A stretch of 64,000 bases of DNA from Bactrocera neohumeralis (GCF_024586455.1 NW_026089624.1:18443341-18507340), one strand, 5' to 3'; numbered from the stretch's first letter, positions 19,840-30,413 are shown. Program-made: numbers and translations. Notes: a model not told the origin generated them from the sequence alone.

Positions 19840-21160
19840 CTTTGTTCGAAGGAATCGTGAATAGATTACCATCAAACTTGGTATCAAATTAACTCAAAGT
19901 CATACACTCAGTTGTATTACTATATTAATTTTTGACATTGCTAAGGTATACTTGAGAACTTATTTTCAAGCCATCTTAAAAATATGGTATATAAATATAA
20001 ATATATTCTATATGGAGTAAAGTCAGACCGATGCCCAGTGGTCAGTCTTGTATGGAATCAGCGGCTAAACATAAAAGTGAAACTTTTGCCAAAGCCTTTT
20101 AAAATGTCCCTCTCTCGTTTATAACTCCGCCAACAAACATTTGATAAAAATGAGAAAATGATAAAATGAAAACCAAGCCTCAAGTATATATGACAAAAAA
20201 ACATAAAATATAAAAAAATTTACACGTATATACATACATACACGTAAATACAAAAAATTATGAAAAATAACACACATAAAATGATATGTCTGGTAGAATA
20301 ACATGAATAACGAAGAGAGGACCAAAAGGTTGCTGCTGAAATCAAAAGCATCGACTTAGAAAACATTAACTAATAACAACTTGACTCATTTGAGGGCGAG
20401 ACAGGGATCACAACTTTTTGTATACCTGAAATCGATGTATAAAGTAAAACATATCACTCAAAAGGGCACATATAAAACAATAGTTTTAAAATAATATATA
20501 ACAACATCTTTTTATATAAAAACCACTATGTTATATAACATATACCTTTCTTCTCAATATTCTTTACGATTTATGGCGATTAAACATGATTTTATATTGC
20601 AATTTAATTTATTATAAGATATACTTTTTAAGCTATTTTCACTGCACAGTCCGCGTGTTTCTATTGTCTCACTTCTCTCGCTTTTCGTAGCGCGTAGGAA
20701 TGGGATAGAGAAAAATTGTATTTACCGTTAGCTTTACTGGTTTTTTAAGAAATAGTTTTGTACAAACAGTGGTAAATTTCAAACTTTTATCTTTTTATTT
20801 TTGGCCTATGAAATCGACCAGTGTGCGATGTTTAAAAATTTATAATATCAATTAAATGGTGACTAAGTCACAAAGATACACTGTTATTAGAAAAATGTGT
20901 TCTTCCAATAAAATACCTCCACATTGGTCGGTATTTGTGGTTTAAAGTCAACTGAAAGTAATTCTAGGTATGCATTGTATATGGGGTTAAAGTTACTATT
21001 GGCCGATTGAACTCATTTTCGACAAAAGATTGTATTATTCTCAAGAAAACATTTCACCCGAATTTCAGTAACCCATCACACATATTGACTGAAATTTCCT
21101 TCCAACCCACTTGATTCCAAATATCTGGAAGCACTTTTTTTGCAAAATTTTATCCGAATA
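19840..21160. other. AT-rich interval, no gene seen
   Basis: Nothing recognisable in over 1.3 kb. Short ORFs are AT-driven. Candidate structure is limited to small AT-rich palindromes. Confidence 0.45.
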
Positions 21161-21164
21161 TAAT

Positions 21165-21545
21165 AATCTTTATATATAAAAATTACGTGTCACGTTGTTT
21201 GTGATGGACTTCTAAACTACTGTGTCCATAAATAAAAAATACAGTGGAAGCTCTATTAAATCGACGCTATATTAAGCGCTCATCTCCATTAACCGGTCCC
21301 ACAATTTGCTGATGTTTATTTAGTACAATCCATTAAGCGGACAACTCTATTAACTGGGCTGGTAACCAGACATTGAGAAAGCCTTAAATTCGTTATTTTT
21401 TCCAATGAAATTTTTTTGCAGGAACATACTCAAAATTAAATTTCAAGTACAATCTCTTGGATTCGTATACCGACAAAAACGTTTTCGCCTTTATACGTAA
21501 ATAAAATTTTCACTGTATTGAATAGCGTATATGAATCTTTATACA
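21165..21545 (+). mobile_element. Short non-autonomous Helitron-like element, copy 2
   Basis: Starts TCTTTATATATAAAAATTAC and GTGTCACGTTG, then ACTTCTAAACTACTG, the Helitron-type 5' end. It is the inverted counterpart of 1866-2310, sharing CATTAAGCGGACAAC, CTGGTAACCAGACATTGAG and TTCACTGTATTGAATAG. It includes CAGTGGAAGCTCTATTAAA, which resembles a pogo/Tigger terminus. Its 3' hairpin end is missing: at about 21534 the sequence passes into a new TCTTTATACATA start, which is interrupted by the Tc1-like transposon. Confidence 0.5.
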
Positions 21546-21547
21546 TA

Positions 21548-21752
21548 CAGTGGGCGACAAAAGTCTACGTACGACCCATATTTTTGATGTATTGCTGAAT
21601 GTAAAAATAGTATGGAAAAAGTAATGATGCAGTTTTGTTTTAATTACATTTTTATTAGGAAATTATAAAACAAAAAGTTTACTCCAATACAAACGTAACA
21701 AACTATTCACAAAAAACTAAAAAAAACCATTGACAAAAGTCTACGTACGGCA
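21548..21752 (+). repeat. Left terminal inverted repeat of the Tc1-like element
   Basis: Tip CAGTGGGCGACAAAAGTC; outer direct repeat at 21555-21572 and inner direct repeat at 21732-21749 share GACAAAAGTCTACGTACG. A TATAAAA at 21664-21670 lies about 235 bases before the transposase ATG and could act as a TATA box (inference). Confidence 0.85.
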
Positions 21753-21903
21753 TGTATTATATACTTTATGTTCATGTTGCAAACTAGAAAGTAACGGGAA
21801 AGTACCGTTTATGTTTATTTTGTGTTTACGCTTTACAATAAGCTTCATGTTAAGCACATTTCGATATAATCGCGTATAGTTTACACAACGTATAGTTGTC
21901 ACA

Positions 21904-22974
21904 ATGGGTCCTCGGAAAGAAATTTCAACAGATGTGCGAAACCTGGTGGTAAAATACAAAAAGGAGAATAAATCATTTGGTGAAATACCAAAACTGCTTA
22001 ATTTACCTAAATCAACTGTTCAAACCATATTTGAAAACTTTATAAAAAATAAAAGTGTTGAGAATAAACCACGAACCGGTCGACCGAAAAAGCTTAGTAG
22101 GAGAGGTGTCTCTTTTATTTTAAAAGAAGTTGATAAGAATCCACAAATTCATGCCACTAAGTTTGCCACGGAATTAACAGTACGATCGGATAAAATTGTA
22201 CATTCCAGAACAGTTCAAAGGGCTTTAAATGACAAAGGATTTCACAGCAGAACTCCACGCAGAAAACCCCTTATCAGTGAAAAGAACCGAAAGCTTCGTT
22301 TGGATTTCGCCCACAAGTATAAAGATAAAGATCTTGATTTCTGGAAACAAGTTTTATTCACCGACGAATCCAAGTACAACATTTTTGGAAGTGATGGAAG
22401 AGCCAAAGTTTGGAGAAGAGCCAATACAGCAATGAAGCTCAAACACCTTATCCCTACTGTCAAACATGGCGGTGGAAATGTCATGGTTTGGGGCGCTGTG
22501 GCTGCATCTGGAGTAGGAAACTTAGTATTTGTGGAGGGGAACATGGATCGTTTTCAATATAAGAATATACTAGAACAAAATTTAAGAGCATCCGTGGATA
22601 AACTAAATCTTGGTAGGAGCTGGCTCTTCCAGCAGGATAACGATCCGAAGCACACGGCCCACATTATAAAGGAATGGCTGCTTTACTATGCCCCACGTCA
22701 ATTAAATACACCACCACAAAGCCCAGATTTAAATATTATTGAGCATGTTTGGGAGATTTTGGAACGTAAGGTGAGAAAACATGTCATTACCAGTGCGAAA
22801 ACACTAAGAGAGAAACTTCAGGAAGAATGGCAACATATAACACCCGTTGAGATTGAAAATTTAGTTTCTTCAATGCCTAGACGCTTACAAGAAGACGCTT
22901 ATAGAAGCCCATGGTGGGCCAACAAAATACTAATTTTTAAGACTCAGTGCCTTATTGAAATGTTTTTTTATTAA
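21904..22974 (+). CDS. Tc1-like DD34E transposase, intact ORF
   Basis: Catalyses cut-and-paste transposition of its own element in the nucleus. It has 356 codons, near the usual 340-360 for Tc1-like transposases. Residues 1-110 form paired helix-turn-helix DNA-binding domains (VRNLVVKYKKENKSFGEIPK, then LPKSTVQTIF) joined by a GRPKK AT-hook-like linker at about 59-63. The catalytic triad is D154 (LFTDESKYNIFG), D245 (FQQDNDPKHTA) and E280 (SPDLNIIEHVWE), with exactly 34 residues between the last two. The glycine-rich block HGGGNVMVWGAV at about 188-199 is present. The ATG at 21904 is chosen because it lies just after the left arm and starts the conserved domain. Stop TAA is at 22972. An AATAAA at 23077 in the right arm could serve polyadenylation. 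No frameshift or stop is seen. It is unlike the other Tc1-like relics here, which are all broken. I cannot assign a named family. Confidence 0.93.
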   Translation: MGPRKEISTDVRNLVVKYKKENKSFGEIPKLLNLPKSTVQTIFENFIKNKSVENKPRTGRPKKLSRRGVSFILKEVDKNPQIHATKFATELTVRSDKIVHSRTVQRALNDKGFHSRTPRRKPLISEKNRKLRLDFAHKYKDKDLDFWKQVLFTDESKYNIFGSDGRAKVWRRANTAMKLKHLIPTVKHGGGNVMVWGAVAASGVGNLVFVEGNMDRFQYKNILEQNLRASVDKLNLGRSWLFQQDNDPKHTAHIIKEWLLYYAPRQLNTPPQSPDLNIIEHVWEILERKVRKHVITSAKTLREKLQEEWQHITPVEIENLVSSMPRRLQEDAYRSPWWANKILIFKTQCLIEMFFY

Positions 22975-22981
22975 AATGCTA

Positions 22982-23186
22982 GTCGTACGTAGACTTTTGT
23001 CAATGTTTTTTTTTAGTTTTTTGTGAATAGTTTGTTATGTTTGTATTGGAGTACACTTTTTGTTTTATAATTTCCTAATAAAAATGTAATTAAAACCAAA
23101 CTGCATCATTACTTTTTCCATACTATTTTTATATTCAGCTATACATCAAAAATATGGGTCATACGTAGACTTTTGTCGCCCACTTG
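22982..23186 (-). repeat. Right terminal inverted repeat of the Tc1-like element
   Basis: Inner direct repeat at 22984-23001 (CGTACGTAGACTTTTGTC) and outer one at 23160-23177, with one base changed in the outer copy. AATAAA at 23077-23082 is a possible polyadenylation signal. Confidence 0.85.
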
Positions 23187-23188
23187 TA

Positions 23189-24500
23189 TATGTACATATA
23201 AAAGAAAGTGACGTTAGTTACTACGCTTATAACTGGAGAACGCCTGGACCGATTTTGGTGATTACCACCAATTCGGACAGGTCTCCGCCCAAACAAGAAG
23301 AATACTTAAGAAAATTCTGGAAAATTTTCCAAAAAAAAAAAAATATGAAGAAAATAAATTTTCAAATACGATTTTAAAAAGGAAATAAAAACGAACATGA
23401 TTTTAAATGCTGGCGCATAACTCAAAAACGCCTGGACCAATTTTGCCAATTCTTTTTTTAAAATGTTCGTTGAGTCTCAAGGATGGTTTTTATGGCTTGC
23501 CGGAAAACCCCTAAAAAGAGCCCTTTTTTCCCATACAAACGAATGAATGCTGTTAGTAAAGCTAATGCTCGAGAACAGCTGAACTAATCTTGATAAAATT
23601 TTCAGACGTCGTTCGCTGTGGATCGAGGAAAGTTTAGAAACAAAAAACCGTATGCTTTTCGTGAGGAAAAGTCGAAAAGTTGGACAATTCCAAAAAAAAT
23701 ACTTTTTTTCATACAAAAATGCTTTTCTCAACTTTTTTCCCTTTGTTTTTCAATTGTCAAATTTCTTGTTTGCTTTCTTTATTCCGGTTATTCAAAAAAA
23801 TTATTGAAATTTATTCCGTGAAAACGTTATGTGTGTTTCACACAAAGTGTTCAATTACAGATCGAAATTTGTTACGATGCCACGAAGAGGTCGCGTTCGT
23901 TTTGGCATCAACATAAGTATGTATATTGACAGCCCATGGCACATGACCGATGCGATGACATACGAATGAAATTATGGATCGCGGGCAATCAGCAAGCGAT
24001 CGTCACGATGTCAGAGGACAACTTTTCAAACAACAGTTGCGATGTTTTGTAAACTTTATCTTAAAGCAACGTATATGTGGTGCTGTTAGATGCTGCATGT
24101 ACTCTGTTGAGTGGCAAAAGAGAGGTTTGCCGCACGCACATATTCTTCTTTGGATGGTGGATAGTGGTTACCCCAAATCAAATTGATGAAATCATTTCTG
24201 CGGAAATTCCTGATCCTGAGATAGAAGCAGAATTATACGAAACCAATATGGTTCATGTACCTTACGGACATCACAATACCACTTCTGTTTGTATGTCTGA
24301 CAATAAATGTACGAAACACTATCCAGGTGCTTTTCTTTCGGAAACACAAACTAGAAATGATAGATATCCAATGTATCAGCGTCGCTCACCAGATGACAAT
24401 GGCAGAACATTTACCATTCAATTTAGAGGCGTGAATATCGAAGTTAACAACACATCGAAGTTAACAACACATCGAAGTCGACAACATATGGATCGTCCCA
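23189..24500 (+). pseudogene. Helitron Rep/helicase gene remnant, copy 1
   Basis: Helitrons move by rolling-circle replication using a Rep (HUH nuclease)-helicase protein. The non-coding 5' part shows GGAGAACGCCTGGACCGATT, a hallmark of insect Helitron 5' regions. Coding begins with MPRRGRVRFGINIS near 23878. After a deletion come DRHDVRGQLFKQQLRCFVN (23998 onward), VEWQKRGLPHAHILLWM with the HUH-type PHAH (about 24110-24160) and, after a frameshift, QIDEIISAEIPDPEIEAELY, NKCTKHYPGAFLSETQT and NGRTFTIQFRGVNIEVNNT (to about 24450). The helicase domain is absent. Its 5' end was cut by the Tc1-like insertion. Confidence 0.8.
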
Positions 24501-24504
24501 TATT

Positions 24505-24885
24505 CGCCACTGTTGTTGTTTCATCAAACATAATAATTTTTTTCCATTGAGTTATAAAATTCATAAGAAATAAAAAATTTTCCCAAAAATAATCAAACTT
24601 TAACTCTTAATATTTTTTAAACGTTTGGGTTTACGAAAAAATTGTAATTGACCTTTTTTGTAGAGCATTCAATTTCCTACAAAGTCTAAGGAACAAGATA
24701 ATTTTTCAAGTAGTTGGAAGCGAGATATAAATTTTCTATCTGATAATAAGAAAAAATAAAAAAACTGTATGTAGAAGGACCTTCCCGTTATAATTAAAAA
24801 CTCATGTTTAGAGGGGCTTTCTTAGAGGTGTCTAGGAACCTATTTTTCCGAGTAACAAACGAAAAAAAAAATTTTTTTTTGAATC
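24505..24885. other. Unassigned interval
   Basis: AT-rich, with homopolymer runs. A phrase like CCTTTTTTGTAGAGCATTCA recurs in modified form near 39700 (CCTTTTTTGTAGCAATTAAAG), so an undefined repeat may cover both. Confidence 0.35.
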
Positions 24886-24889
24886 ACTC

Positions 24890-25045
24890 TAATATGTACA
24901 TACATATGTATATATGTATTTTGTACATTTTCCCAATGTGACAAAGGATCGTCAGGGTTATGTCGTATTATGTATTTGGTTGAAATCGGTAGAGCGCTGC
25001 CACGCTCATTGTCCAATTTGGACAGGGTACAAACAAAAACAGCAA
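24890..25045 (+). repeat. Type I DINE-like fragment
   Basis: Short internal piece (GTTGAAATCGGTAGAGCG) next to the full copy at 25048. It matches the TCATTGAAATCGGTAGAGTA region of the 38.5-kb copy. Confidence 0.4.
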
Positions 25046-25047
25046 GT

Positions 25048-26098
25048 AACAAGTAAGGAAGGGCTAAGTTCGGGTGTCACCGAACATTTTATGCGCTCGC
25101 ATGATAAAGTGATAATCGAGATTTCATTATCCGTCATTTACATATTTTTTTATTTTGCTGTAAAATTAATTAGATTAGATCAATTTGTGTACTTTGAGTA
25201 TTGAATTGTATTTTCATTTCCTAATGTATATATTATATAGAGAAGGCATCAGATGGAATTCAAAATAGCGTTATATTGGAAGAAGGCGTGGTTGTGAACC
25301 GATTTCACCTATGTTTCGTACATGTAATAAGGGTGTTAAGAAAATATTATATACCGAATTTCATTGAAATCGGTTTTTGGTCCATAAGTGGGCGACGCCA
25401 CGCCCATTTTCAATTTAAAAAACAAAAGCCTGGGTGCATCTTCCTTCTGCCATTTCTTCCGTAAGATTTAGTGTTTCTGACGTATTTTGTTAGTTGGTTA
25501 ACGCACTTTTAGTGATTTTCAACATAACCTTTGTATGGGAGGTGGGCGTGGTTATTATCTGATTTCTTCCATTTTTGAATTGTGTATGGAACTGCCTGAA
25601 GGAAAGGACTCTTTAGAGTTTGGTTGACATAGCTATAGTAGTTTCCGAGATATGTACAAAAAACTTAGTAGGGGGCGGGGCCACTCCCGCTTTTCCAAAA
25701 AAATTACGTCCAAATATGCCCCTCACTAATGCGATCCTTTGTGCCAAATTTCACTTTCATATCTTTATTTATGGCTTAGTTATGACACTTTATAGGTTTT
25801 CGGTTTTCGCCATTTTGTGGGCGTGGCAGTGGGCCGATTTTGCCCATCTTCAAACTTAACCTTCTTATGGAGCCAAGAAATACGTGTTCATTATGATATC
25901 TCAATTTTTACTCAAGTTACAGCTTGCACGGACGGACAGACAGACATCCGGATTTCAACTCTACTCGTCACCCAGATCACTTTGGTATATGTATATAACC
26001 CTATATCTGACTCTTTTAGTTTTAGGACTTACAAACAACCGTTATGTGAACAAAACTATAATACTCTCCTTAGCAACTTTGTTGCGAGAGTATAAAAA
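25048..26098 (+). repeat. Type I DINE-1/mini-me-like element, near full length copy
   Basis: Begins AACAAGTAAGGAAGGGCTAA and the hairpin GTTCGGGTGTCACCGAAC. It ends GCAACTTTGTTGCGAGAGTA. A short GACGGACAGACAGACATC (GTCY)n tract lies at about 25930-25948. Conserved blocks include GGGCGTGGCAGTGGGCCGAT. It is closely similar over its whole length to 38494-39540, from which it lacks about 30 bp (GAGTAGTTCCTGAGATATGG region near 25370). Non-coding; overlapping ORFs are read-throughs. Confidence 0.75.
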
Positions 26099-26279
26099 AG
26101 GAATAAATTCGGATACAGCCAAACATTGTATGCTTTTGCGATCCATAAAAATTAAAGGCATGAAAATATTCATTGGAAGCAACTTTATAATAGAAAATGG
26201 TGAATCAATTTGGTAACCTAATAATAATACTCCAATGATTACCCTCCTCCCGCTCAACCGAATGAGCCGAGTCATGACA

Positions 26280-26520
26280 TAACAAGTGAGGAAGGGCTGA
26301 GTTGGGTGTAATAAATCGTACAATGCCGAGAAACATGAATACCAAGTTTCATTAAGATATCTCAATTTTTACTCAAGTCACAGCTTACACAGACAAATAC
26401 ATAGTTATATATACTAGTATAACACCATATCTACCTCGATTGGTTTGAGGTGATACAAACAACCGTTAGGTGAACAAAACTATTATGCTCTATAGCAATA
26501 TATTGCAAGAGTGTGCAATT
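26280..26520 (+). repeat. Type I DINE-like element with internal deletion
   Basis: Has the start AACAAGTGAGGAAGGGCTGA and the end AACAAAACTATTATGCTCTA of the family, but most of the middle is gone. TCTCAATTTTTACTCAAGTC is retained just before the missing (GTCY)n tract. Confidence 0.6.
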
Positions 26521-26767
26521 AGAGTGTTTCAAACGTAGAGATCTAAAACTGCTACAGAAAGAAAATTTTCAACAGGTAAGATTTAATATTACTTTATAAT
26601 AAATTATTATTTCGAAAAGTCTATCATATAAATCAAATGTACTTGAATGAGAATTAAAGTTATCTCATATGCGGCGGAAAGGTCTATTTAGTTAAAAATT
26701 TGATTTACAATGTCTGAACATTAAGAGTCTAAACTGCCTCGTAAAGCGAGCCGGTATATTAAATTTA
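26521..26767. other. AT-rich interval
   Basis: No feature recognised between a DINE-like copy and the Tc3-like element. Confidence 0.4.
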
Positions 26768-28201
26768 AGCCGAACGAAATAATTATAAACCCACTTTGAT
26801 TATGAATTATATTTTCAATATTTAAGAGAAAAATAAAATGTTTAATAAGATGTATGACCTCCATTGTTAGCAATAACTTCTTCCAATCGTCTGGGCATAG
26901 AATTAATTAAATGATGGATACGGTTTGATCAATTGTTCCCCATATTTCAACGATAGCATTTGATCAATTGTTTCCCATATTTCAACGATAGCATTTCTTA
27001 GACATTTTGTGTTATCAAATTGCCGTCCCTTTTCGAAAACCTTTGTTACTAACACGGACCAAAGGTTTGCAATAGGGTTTACGTCGGGACTAATTGCAGG
27101 CCAACCGAAAAATTTAATATTCCGAGCCAGCAAGAAATCAACTTTTTTCTTGGAACGATGTATCGCTGCATTGTCTTGCTGGAAAATGAACTAATTTCCA
27201 ACAAATTCATCTCCGAAATCAATAAGAACTTCATCCAGTAATTTAATGTAGCATACCGAGTCCATTTTTGTTGTTACAAAGCAAACTGGAGTTTTCCCCC
27301 TGTAAGTTATCCCAGCCCAAGCCATGAGTGATCCGCCACCAAAATTTCATCACTTACATTTCTGCCTAGTAGACTCTATGGGCTTCCAATATTTTTGGAG
27401 ACCATCGGGGCCATCTAAATTAATTTTTTTTCGTCAGAATAAATAACGGTTTTCCACTCGTCGTCCCAAAAGCGATATTTTTCGTCGAAACGAAGCCTGG
27501 CTAATTTGTGTTTTTCGGACAATGGCGGTTTGGCGCGTTTTTCGTCATAAATACAACATAATTCACATTTAAGTATTTGTTGTACTCGTCGTACTCCTAC
27601 TTCCAAATTAACTTGCTCTTTTATTTGTCTCGCACTTATATTTTCCTGCAAGATAAGTCGTTTAATGCTACGTTTTTGCCTTTCGTTCACTTTTGGAGGC
27701 CTCCCACTTCTCTTATTTTTTCCATAATTGGTCCCTAATCTTAAAATATTTCTTACAATATCCTTCGAACTATTTAATCGTCTTGAAATGTCTCGATTTG
27801 ACAAACCCTCTTCATGATATGCCATAATTTTGCTTTCTCTTCTTCTGTCAAAGCTTTTCCGCTTGGCATTCTTTACGATTTCGAGAAAAATTTAAAAAAT
27901 TTATGAAATTAATTAGCTAATTAAATTATTTATGCAACAATAATTAATAACTCACATCTAGTCTTATTTGCCACAACTAAAATAATAATGGAAACAAATA
28001 AGCGCCCTCTGGCTTTATAAATATTTCGTTTAGAGATAACGGTTCTTGCTAAATATTCACCGCCTACTGCGATTAAAATATTAAATGAATATGAAATAAT
28101 TCAAATGTCATCCCGTAAAGAGAATCTGTGGACGCTTACACCAATTTTTCTAAGAAAAATATGAAATTTGACGGTGGCTTTATACATATTTCGCTGGGTG
28201 T
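26768..28201 (-). mobile_element. Tc3-like transposon remnant
   Basis: Candidate ends: near 26770 CCGAACGAAATAATTATAAA, and near 28180-28201 the inverse reads CACCCAGCGAAATATGTATA. A second copy of the motif (TTTATAAATATTTCGTTT) is at about 28014-28031, hinting at inner direct repeats. Boundaries are by eye and uncertain by tens of bases. Confidence 0.5.
26880..27870 (-). pseudogene. Tc3-like transposase pseudogene
   Basis: The N-terminal 136-codon frame (27825-27415) has the two helix-turn-helix units (EGLSNRDISRRLNSSKDIVR and ISARQIKEQVNLEVGVRRVQ) joined by NKRSGRPPKVN, then the first catalytic block TVIYSDEKKLI. This layout is closest to Tc3-type transposases. After stops and frameshifts come GGKTPVCFVTTKMDSVCY and FIFQQDNAAIH with the second Asp. 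The last frame (27133-26903) has SPDVNPIANLW, where the family has NPIENLW: the catalytic Glu is replaced by Ala. It is dead on several counts. Confidence 0.75.
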
Positions 28202-28204
28202 ATC

Positions 28205-29125
28205 TATGTATGTAGATATTTAGAAGAGAAGGAGAAATTTTGAATGTATGTTCCTCATACACTCCGCAACAACTGGACCGATTTCAAAGAAATTTTAGGA
28301 CGATCTTCAGGAGTGTTCCTGTAAAGTTTAGTGGCGATAGGAATTTTTTTAAGTTTTTAAATAAACGTACGCTGACGCTTACTTCACCTTGCCCCACGAA
28401 AATAATATTTCAAACTCTTCACTTTTGCTTTCAACAATTAGAACGAAGCAGATGAACGATCATATGCAAAGAGAGGTCAGGGGAAATAAAGCATTATTAT
28501 AATAGATAAAAACTCCTTCGTTGAAACGCTTCTATCCATGAAAGTATCTGACAAAACGTCGTGAAGTTGATAAATTATCTATGAATAGAAATCTCGAGAC
28601 GATGTCGGCTATGGTAGCACTTTTGTTCATTGTGCTTTATTATTGAAAATTGACTTATGATCTTTTGAATAAAAATCAATTGTATATAAATTTTATAATT
28701 TAATTCCAAATATAGAAGAAAAAAAAAATAAATAAATAAAATGAGAGCCACGCTGCCAATTTTATTTTTCTGAAGTGAACATCAGAGAATTCTTCAATTT
28801 CTGGGCAACGTGCAAATACGGGGAGATGGAATGATTTCCATTTTACAGACTCTTTTTCAGTTTTATTATATAAATTTCATGCCGTTGTAATATGAAATAC
28901 TTCGAAAATATGTGGAGCTTGATCAAATCTTGTTGGTCAATGATGGTGCGTGTGCGCTTCTTTTTGTGGCTGGCGCGAATGTTTGATTTTTTACAAATGT
29001 CATATCGAGGGACTACGTACATGCACATGCGCATGCGCATGAAGGAAACGCAATTTATTTACATACAAATTGGTCATTTGAAACAAATAAGAAATGTTAG
29101 CTATTTGAGTTTACAGATTATATTA
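28205..29125. other. Unassigned interval
   Basis: Contains CAACTGGACCGATTTCAAAG near 28268, a phrase like Helitron 5' regions. No transposase or host exon is recognisable. There is an alternating CATGCGCATGCGCATG tract near 29027-29042. Confidence 0.35.
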
Positions 29126-29129
29126 TTAA

Positions 29130-29857
29130 GGGGGTATCCTAATGTAATCACTTCGAAAAATCGATTTTTTTTATAATATATTTTGACAGTAAAACCTATT
29201 GAAAACATGCTGTGTAAAATTCAGACCGAAATTCATAGTATTTGATAAGTTACAGTTCATAGTCGCCGACGTGTCGTAAGCGACTGTCTACCAGGCGCCA
29301 TGACAAGTCTGCAGCTGCTACGTTTCTAAACGCATTTTTCTCGAACCATCATTTTCTGAAACTGTCATGATTCTAAAAAAAAGTATTCAATCGATTGCTT
29401 TAAAACTTACATACTATGTTCTTCTACTCATTTATAGTTATCGTTCCTACCAGAATTGTTTATTTTCGAAAATATTTTGATATTTTTTTAAATGATTTTC
29501 AACGAAAAAAACAAGATTTTAGTGACTTTTTTTTTGAAGTTCGACATTTCTTTTTTAATGAGATTGATTATATTTGGTAGGGATGATAGCCGCCGAATTA
29601 CTGAATAATAATCCATTCGATTTTTATTTCAGACAATATGAACAGCCGCTATCACCATGACCAGTGAACTACTTTTTTTGTTGGGAACTATTTTGATTTA
29701 AAAAGAAATGTTTTAAAAATGAAAAAAACGAAAAAAATTTCTTTTCAAAATACAAATAAAAACATATTAAAAAATTAAAATGATTGAATTTTGTTGTCGC
29801 ATAAAAAAACTCTCCTAAAAAGTGGTAAAATGTATGCGTTCACATGAGAGTACCCCC
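29130..29857. mobile_element. MITE with TTAA target duplication, piggyBac-like ends (728 bp)
   Basis: The left end TTAA/GGGGGTATCCTAATG and right end CATGAGAGTACCCCC/TTAA form short inverted repeats GGGGGTA with TTAA outside (29126-29129 and 29858-29861). TTAA duplication with C/G-run tips is typical of piggyBac-like elements; assignment is by this alone. No ORF. Confidence 0.65.
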
Positions 29858-30290
29858 TTAAGGGTATGGAAATGAAAAGCTATGCATTTTAAATGTCTTA
29901 AAACTAATGGTACTTCTTTTGACTGTCACTAAGGGATATCATTTTCATTGATCTTTGTTTAGCAGGTTTATAATTAAGCGCATTGAAGTTTATAACTAAC
30001 ATGCGTATACATGTATTCCAAGAGTAAATGGCAAATTAAAAAAAAAAACTTTCCTAAAAAGTGGTAAAATGTATGCGTTCACATGAGAGTACCCCCTTAA
30101 GGGTATGGAAATGAAAAGCTATGCATTTTAAATGTCTTAAAACTAATGGTACTTCTTTTGACTGTCACTAAGGGATATCATTTTCATTGATCTTTGTTTA
30201 GCAGGTTTATAATTAAGCGCATTGAAGTTTATAACTAACATGCGTATACATGTATTCCAAGAATAAATGGCAAATTAAAAAAACATTAGT
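29800..30290 (+). repeat. 239-bp near-perfect tandem duplication
   Basis: The block from AGTGGTAAAATGTATGCGTT (29820) recurs at 30060, a period of 239-240 bases. It contains the last ~50 bp of the TTAA MITE plus its right flank (GGGTATGGAAATGAAAAGC to TGTATTCCAAGAGTAAATGG). The two units differ at only a few positions by eye, so the duplication is young. Confidence 0.8.
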
Positions 30291-30321
30291 TCATATACAT
30301 ATGTATACATGTATTCCAAAA

Positions 30322-30362
30322 TAAAGCCCGGCGAAGCAGCGGGCTGGGTATGCTATAATATG
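30322..30362 (+). mobile_element. Possible Helitron 3' terminus (hairpin)
   Basis: AGCCCG GCGAAGCAG CGGGCT forms a 6-bp stem and is followed by GGGTATGCTATA. Helitrons end in a hairpin about 10 bases before CTRR. Here the terminal tetranucleotide is CTAT, so this is a weak or decayed match. Confidence 0.35.
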
Positions 30363-30413
30363 TATTTACTTTATCCGACTACGCTTTGCTGTGTCTATGG
30401 TACACATATTATA

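Larger units (their letters stand above)
21548..23186 (+). mobile_element. Tc1-like transposon, apparently complete (1639 bp, IR/DR type)
   Basis: Terminal inverted repeats of about 205 bp (21548-21752 and 22982-23186) are flanked by TA (21546-21547 and 23187-23188). Each arm holds two direct copies of the motif GACAAAAGTCTACGTACG, one at the tip and one at the inner edge, the IR/DR architecture known from Tc1-like elements such as Minos and Sleeping Beauty. By eye the two arms differ at about 8 positions. One is an extra base in the tip of the right arm (CACTTG against CACTG), which might reduce excision. Between the arms is one uninterrupted transposase gene. It sits inside Helitron sequence. 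Confidence 0.9.
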
